Below, piece after piece: positions 58,861 through 64,000 of a stretch of 64,000 nt of DNA. Position 1 is the first letter of the stretch, and every line of letters begins with the position of its first letter. Under the pieces are notes generated by a model. It did not search any database. It saw nothing but the letters and a program-made list of their open reading frames with translations, and was not told the DNA's origin. The translations under genes were made by a program, and so were the position numbers. This stretch comes from Malus domestica (Eukaryota > Streptophyta > Magnoliopsida > Rosales > Rosaceae): the NCBI RefSeq assembly GCF_042453785.1, contig NC_091674.1, positions 27,073,001 to 27,137,000 on the forward strand, written 5' to 3'.

Positions 58861-59059
58861 TTTTTTTTTTCATAAGGCCCAATATATGGTACATAATGTA
58901 GTCCCCCAAATCTTCGATCAATAGAGTCTGTTGGCTGGACACTTCAAATTGAATCCATGTATGGGCCGAAGTGACGGTTGTTCGGAGGCGGTATTTGTAT
59001 ATCCTGCACTGAAGCTTTGCAAGTGAAGCTTTGAAGCTAGAGCTCTGTAAATGAAGCTT

Positions 59060-59540
59060 TTGAAGCTGATTGACATGAGTGATGCTCATGAATGTTTGAT
59101 TGACATGAGTGATGCTCATGGATGTTGACATGAGCGGTGCTCATGAATGTTGACATGAGTGATGCTCATGAATGTTTATGTATGATTGATATGAGTGATG
59201 CTCATGAATGTTTATGTATGATTGATATGAGTAATGCTAATGTATACTATGAAGTATTAGGCGTACTTTTGATCACCTGGTTGGTGGCATGAATGAGAGT
59301 ACGGGTTGTACATTTCATCACCTGGTTGGTGGCATGAATGGCTAGTTGCCAAATGATATTAGAGTACGGGTTGTACATTTTATCACCTGGTTGGTAGTAA
59401 TAGCGGCAGGTTGCCGAATAATTTTGGAGTACTGGGCGTACTTTTGATCACCTGGTTGGTGGTAATAGCGGCGGCTTACCGAATAATTGTAGAGTACTGG
59501 ACGTACTTTCGATTACCTGGTTAGTGATAATAGAGGGCCT
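59060..59540. repeat. Two further tandem arrays inside the LTR element
   Basis: Array one (59066-59240) repeats tgagtgatgctcatgaatgt about six times with variable spacing. Array two (about 59265-59540) repeats the block tgatcacctggttggtggca with pieces of agagtacgggttgtac at about 65-80 bp spacing. Confidence 0.8.
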
Positions 59541-60344
59541 GGCTTTTTTGGGCATATGGGCATTCGCACTCCACATAACATTGCAGCCCATTTATTTTGG
59601 GCTTGGCAGTTTTTTTTTTATAGTATTATTACCCTCTGATGGGGTTTATACAGATGTCTCCGACAAATAAGAAATTACATCATACAAAAACCATAAAAGC
59701 AAATCACATCATTCTTTGCTTTTGCTTTCTGCTTTTTCTTTTACTCTTTTCTTTTCTTGAAATATTCTCTCGACAACATCATAATTCAGCCCATGTTTAG
59801 TCCATCTTCTGGTAAAAAGCATGCCTTCACTTGAAGGACCCATGTGCAAGACCCACGTTTAGCCCATCCTTTAGCCAAAAGTGAAGACGATATGCAGAGC
59901 ATCTTCCACAGAATTGGAGCAAGCAACACATGTCATGCCAGAGACTCTGACTTGAAAACTCTTTTTGATAAAGTCTTCACTGATTTGACAATATCATGAG
60001 CAACTTCACCTTTTTCTTGATCTCCTTTGCCTTCTCCTTCATACCACTGCACATGGGACCCGCTTGATAATACTACACTTGTAACCTCTAGACCTACACA
60101 TTCTTGGACAGCAGCTTCACTGCTCCTAAATGGACCAATCTAACCTTCACTCGTTTCGGGGTCGATAGGTAGGTCAAGCAAGAGAGATTTTCTTCCATGA
60201 TCGTCAGATCTTTTTCGTAGCCGTGGACTTCAGCAGCTGGAGAAAAAGCCCTTCTTTCTCGGCTATCAGGATCTTCGCTTCCGCGTTTCCCGTTGATGAA
60301 GCTGGGGTGAACGCATGGTGGGTCTCAAACTCCAAAAGTTGGGC

Positions 60345-60845
60345 TGATCGTCGAGCTCCTGCTACTGCTCCACCGACGTTGAAATTGAGTTTGTTGTTTG
60401 AAACGTTGAAGTTGGTCAGACTGGGAGCCTGAATGTTTGGCAGCTTGCCTGAGGAACCATCATTTTCAAGAAAGAGTACGGCCAGGTGGGTTAGGCTGCT
60501 GACGGCAAATGGAATCGGTCCAAAAGTTGGGCTGATCTGCAAACTAAGATCAATTGAAGGCCCGATAACATCTGCAAATCCACAAATTAAAGATGAAAAC
60601 GGTGTAGGTAGCAGCACAAGGCGACCGCGAACTCCTCATACCGTCGAGCTCATACTACTGCTCCACCGACGTTGAAATTGAGTTTGTTGTTTGAAATGTT
60701 GAAGTTGGTCAGACTGGGTGCCTGGATGTTTGGCAGCTTGCCTAAGGAACCATCATTTTCAAGAAAGAGTACGGTCATGTGGGTTAGGCTGTTGACGGCA
60801 AATGGAATCGGTCCGGTGAAGTTGTTAGATGTCTGACTCGTCACA
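60345..60845 (-). pseudogene. Captured, duplicated LRR receptor-like kinase fragment
   Basis: On the minus strand the segment reads [20 protein letters not shown], then [20 protein letters not shown] (about 60660-60840), and a second time with small changes ([33 protein letters not shown]; about 60355-60530). This is the last leucine-rich repeat of plant receptor-like kinases of the RKL1/RLK902 or inactive-kinase type (FTGPIPF-type core, SLTNFNVSNN). No kinase domain is present. It lies inside the LTR element and is a transduplicated host fragment. Confidence 0.75.
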
Positions 60846-61531
60846 GGGGGGACGAAGGCAGTTTGGAAGGGGAATCATTTTGGGCCTGTTTGGATGCAGA
60901 AATTGGGAAGGATTGGGGCACTAGAGGTCATTGAACATCTGCTTCTTAAATACGAACCTAAAACCCAAAAAAGCAACGACCTTTATCTTCCCTGTGGGCT
61001 TGTGATGAGTGTTTTAGATTTGGATCTGTTTCTGGGTTTTTGTGATTTTGCAGATTCACAGTGGATATGAAAAAAATGAAAGAGAACCGACACAACTTTT
61101 CGTATCGATTCCCACATACGGCGCCAAATGTTGATGCACAAAACCAGAGGTCTTGGTACAACGTGAATCTGCAAGTAATGTAAATAACACAAGATGTATC
61201 GTGGTTTACCTCAAGGTTTGAGCTACATCCAGACTGATATGTATTTATCTGAGGGAGAGAGAGCTCTGAGAGTGAGAGCTTTGAGAGGGGTGAGAGGGCC
61301 TAGGAATTGGCCTTCCCCAATTGTGAGGGTGAGGGGTCCTTTTATAGAATAAGGACTCCTCATTTATTACATATTTGCCCATTCCTTTATCACATAATTA
61401 TATTTAAGTCCCTCGAGTATTTGTACGAGATCTAAATACGAGACCCTAAATATGGTATAAACAAAACAATTAGTATTTTTTAGCTTAATGAACTAAAACT
61501 ATCCCTCTGTTATTAACATAGCCTTGTACTT

Positions 61532-61960
61532 GGCTCTATGTGTGAACTTTACTGGCGGAGCCAAAGAGAGACAAGAATAGGTCCAGGCCTGTCCAACATC
61601 CTTCAGATTCTTTTTTAATAAAAAAGGATTAAAAAGAAAGAGAAAACAGGAGCATGAAAATTACTACTAGTCTACCCTAAACATCATATATGATATATCA
61701 CTTAGTCACTAGTAAGGCTAATATGGGAGGAAAATTTTCCAGCTTTCTGGTAACAAACAGCAATAAAAACCACATCCCACAAAAGAAGAATTTTTATTGA
61801 ATTAGGATAATAGGATTTGACGAATCGTTTGGATTTTTTTAGCCTAATAAATAAATAATATGTAATCCTCGATTAGTTGTTTCCAATTTGTATTCTAATT
61901 TGATTGTTCTTCATAATCCTCTTTCATAACGGATATCTTTCCAAAGATGACCAGGATTAA
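61532..61960 (+). promoter_or_regulatory. F-box gene upstream region, right copy of the duplication
   Basis: Homologous to 56218-56590 up to about 61905. A TATA-like box, actatatatt, lies at about 61964-61973, some 70 bp before the start codon. The left end contains ctggcggagccaaagagag, a word seen at many transposon ends, so part of this region may itself be an older repeat. Confidence 0.5.
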
Positions 61961-62043
61961 CGCACTATATATTAGTAAGTGCCATTAGCAATCAATCAAA
62001 CAATCTGCACAATCACAACTACATCGATCAAACAACAAAGATC

Positions 62044-63477
62044 ATGTTGTATATTGATGATCTCCCTGATTTTGTATTGGTGGAAATCCTTTGTCGACTT
62101 CCCCGCGAATCCGCAGTTCAATGCAGGTGTGTTTCCAAGCGTTGGTTCAGTCTCCTCTCTGATGATTACTTTCGTTTATGCTTTTTGTGTGTCCAAGATA
62201 AAAAGCGGACGCCGGAGCCAACTACTCTGATCTTCACGAATCCAAAGGATGCGAGGGATTTCTTTACCATGTCGGAGCAGCCTCTGGTGGCCGAAAACCA
62301 AGGCCGCCCCCGCAGCTTCTCTTTGAGTTTCCTCCCTTGTTTTCAAAGGCCTGTCGACACACCAGACAAGGAACCAATTGTAGTAGCGGCATGTCGGGAC
62401 TTAGTATTATGCTGCGCAGCCAAGACTAGTTCGGACTACTACGTCTGCAATCCATCCACCAAGCAATGGGACGCCATTCCTTCCCTTTCTCATCAATGCT
62501 GCCACGAGGAAGCGTGGGTCGGATTTATCTGCGAACCCTACTACTATAAGAAGGAATGCAGGGAAGATGGCAACGATAGCCGAAAGGAAAAAAGTAATAC
62601 ATTCCAACTTAACGTTGAGAGTAGGTACAGGATCGTGCGATTTACTCATTCATCCTTGCCGCAGCCCTCGAAAATAAAGCTCGAGATTTTCACTTCCGAG
62701 ACTGGTAAATGGACAGAACATATTGCATCAGGATTTTCACTTGGTGGTTTGAATCGCACAGCGGTTGCTTACAAAGGAAATCTGTATTGGTGGAACTTTA
62801 ACGCTGGCTGGGCGATCGGTTTGGATATTGAACATCTTAAATTGCGTTGCATTCGTGGGCCTCAAGATGATCAGTTCATCACTCCCATCCATTCATATTT
62901 TGAAATCCTAGAATCCATTAAAGCAAGATCTCGAAAAGGATATTGTATGCGAACGTGCCAGTTCTCTCAAAATCAAAACCGTCCAATTTTTCTGAGTGTT
63001 TGGGAGTACTTGGAAGATGAAGAGGCCAATAACGCTGGCAAATATTGGTATTTAGTAGGCAGAGTTTCCCTGGACTGGATGAAATCGCAAAATCCATTGG
63101 CCATGGAATCGAAGGAGAAAAAGGTAAGGACGCTCGGTTTTGACCCAAATAATGAGGATATCTTATATGTACAAGTACGTGGATACGTTGTTATTTATAA
63201 CATTGGCGCAAAAACGGTAGAAGTGGTTTGGAAAACTGAGCCCACTTATGATCATGTTGTGTACCGACGAGTTGTCTTTCCATATATGCACCCATGGTGG
63301 CCGACGACACTTCCTAAACGCAAACAACTACGGGAGACCTCTAGAAGACCAAGCAGCAACAGGGATGATGAGACGCAACGGCGGAGCCAGGAATTATTAG
63401 GTTGGTGGCCTAAGTTAAAATTATTACTACGAAATCAAATGCTCAATTTTTTTCGTTGCCTAAGTAAAGCTATGTAA
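62044..63477 (+). CDS. F-box protein, 477 residues
   Basis: Single-exon F-box protein, likely a substrate adaptor of an SCF ubiquitin ligase. The N-terminal F-box (about residues 5-45) reads DDLPDFVLVEILCRLP, then CRCVSKRWFSLLSDDYF. It is followed by an F-box-associated beta-propeller-like region: DLVLCCAAKTSSDYYVCNPSTKQW near residue 120, RIVRF, IFTSETGKWTEH, GNLYWWNF, and RTLGFDPNNEDILYVQV near 360. The start lies close behind a TATA-like box. The last 36 codons (from about 63369) fall in the segment shared with the left copy and are Arg/Lys-rich (RRSQELLGWWPKLKLLLR), not typical of the family. They may be recruited from a repeat. The target is unknown. Confidence 0.87.
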   Translation: MLYIDDLPDFVLVEILCRLPRESAVQCRCVSKRWFSLLSDDYFRLCFLCVQDKKRTPEPTTLIFTNPKDARDFFTMSEQPLVAENQGRPRSFSLSFLPCFQRPVDTPDKEPIVVAACRDLVLCCAAKTSSDYYVCNPSTKQWDAIPSLSHQCCHEEAWVGFICEPYYYKKECREDGNDSRKEKSNTFQLNVESRYRIVRFTHSSLPQPSKIKLEIFTSETGKWTEHIASGFSLGGLNRTAVAYKGNLYWWNFNAGWAIGLDIEHLKLRCIRGPQDDQFITPIHSYFEILESIKARSRKGYCMRTCQFSQNQNRPIFLSVWEYLEDEEANNAGKYWYLVGRVSLDWMKSQNPLAMESKEKKVRTLGFDPNNEDILYVQVRGYVVIYNIGAKTVEVVWKTEPTYDHVVYRRVVFPYMHPWWPTTLPKRKQLRETSRRPSSNRDDETQRRSQELLGWWPKLKLLLRNQMLNFFRCLSKAM

Positions 63478-63627
63478 TTTCAGTAAGAACTTTATAGTCT
63501 GCTTTTAGGTTCTAGCCTTCAAACGTTCAAATGAATATACTATTGTATTGAAGTTTTAATTTATTAAATTTTAGTGTTGGTTAAAGTGATGAGTTTATTT
63601 ATCATTTATTAAATTTTAGTGTTGGTT

Positions 63628-63720
63628 CACTAATCCGGAATCGGAATGAGGGGAGTTGAATTGAGGAGAAGTTCGATTGAGGACAATCATAATTGGATTT
63701 ATATTACTAAATTGTCTAGA
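63628..63720. repeat. Partial TIR-element end
   Basis: The sequence cactaatccggaatcggaat, then gagg, resembles the terminal repeat of the element at 38373-39027. The other end was not found within the window. Confidence 0.4.
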
Positions 63721-63770
63721 ATCAGAACCCTAGGGCTGTACTTCTATTTATGCGAGCAAAACGGGAGAGG

Positions 63771-63850
63771 GGAGAATTGAACTTAGGACCTCGAATGCAA
63801 ATGCGCAAGAGTGAATACTCTTAACCAAATGAGATACAAATCTCTTGCAA
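63771..63850 (-). repeat. tRNA-like relic, possible SINE head
   Basis: The minus strand reads tatctcatttggttaagagt (box A-like) and aggtcctaagttcaattct (box B-like) with tRNA-like spacing. The acceptor ends do not pair, so it is not a functional tRNA. It is probably the head of a tRNA-derived SINE. Confidence 0.45.
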
Positions 63851-64000
63851 GCCCGGTAAAGTTCAGTCTATCAAAAGAAATAACGTTAGTTACAATTTGG
63901 TGGTTTTAGGCATTTATACACAACTGATGCAGGTTGCTTGTAACTAAAAAAAAAAAAGTTCCCTGTGCAAACAGGGACGAAGCTAGAAATTTGTAAGAAT

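Larger units (their letters stand above)
57948..61463 (-). mobile_element. Non-autonomous LTR element carrying receptor-kinase fragments
   Basis: Structurally whole element of 3516 bp: LTRs at 57948-58294 and 61129-61463, TG...CA ends, and a perfect 5-bp target duplication AAACA (57943-57947 and 61464-61468). Reading on the minus strand, the right LTR is followed by tttggcgccgtatgtgggaa, a primer-binding site of the kind used by gypsy-type elements. No gag or pol was seen, so it depended on a helper. The LTRs are roughly 93-95% alike by eye apart from small indels, suggesting an age of a few million years at most. The interior holds tandem repeats (58516-58860, 59060-59240, 59265-59540) and duplicated leucine-rich-repeat kinase sequence (60345-60845). 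Confidence 0.9.

Noticed and set aside
1-64000. CRISPR arrays, operons, riboswitches
   Set aside because: None seen. The repeats are transposons, microsatellites or minisatellites, as expected for a plant nuclear genome.

Overview
The window is nuclear DNA of a dicot plant. The genes have many short GT-AG introns, the intergenic DNA is AT-rich and full of small transposons, and the proteins are plant families: ALDH10, KONJAC-type pyrophosphorylase, PPR, SGS3 and an atypical E2F. The mix of repeats (a 5S-bearing Cassandra TRIM, tRNA-type SINEs, several MITE families) suggests Rosaceae, perhaps apple or pear. That placement is inferred from memory and was not tested. The neighbours OTP43, KJC and ALDH10 match, as I recall, consecutive Arabidopsis chromosome 1 loci (At1g74900, At1g74910, At1g74920), which supports these assignments.

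Layout. 1-1105: MITEs and a TGGGCC-rich promoter. 1106-2678: RsmG-type rRNA methyltransferase for an organelle, 7 exons with one awkward junction. 4847-6061 (-): JINGUBANG-like WD40 protein. 6062-12925: gene-poor, with a MITE, a Cassandra TRIM with multiplied 5S boxes, and two opposed SINEs. 12926-17802: alpha-N-acetylglucosaminidase, 19 exons. 20404-20655: small basic protein. 22603-22897: Cassandra solo LTR. 23837-27560 and 28315-32823: tandem ALDH10 genes with equal exon lengths except the last; only the second keeps the SKL peroxisome signal and the Trp of the betaine-aldehyde box. 34279-37383: KJC-type GDP-mannose pyrophosphorylase-like protein, 15 exons. 38373-39027: TIR transposon. 39420-43929: old Ty1/copia element carrying a nested hAT-like element. 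Its LTR ends inside the last exon of the DEL/E2F-like gene at 43925-46475 (-). 48015-49478 (-): PPR protein OTP43. 51384-52883: short, intron-free SGS3-like gene. 53649-54215: broken coding minisatellite. 54368-55219: a TIR element and a small Helitron end. 56218-63613: a duplicated F-box locus. The left copy has lost its coding region and holds copia debris instead. The right copy carries an intact 477-residue F-box gene. Between them lies a non-autonomous LTR element (57948-61463) that captured and duplicated a piece of a leucine-rich-repeat receptor kinase.

The genes do not form one pathway. ALDH10 oxidises aminoaldehydes, KJC supports GDP-mannose supply, RsmG and OTP43 serve organelle gene expression, SGS3 belongs to RNA silencing, and DEL represses endocycle genes. 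The most informative signals are the asymmetric ALDH10 pair, the LTR-truncated DEL C-terminus, the hollowed-out F-box duplicate and the gene-capturing LTR element. No new multi-gene system was found. Exon borders were read by eye from splice signals and family motifs.
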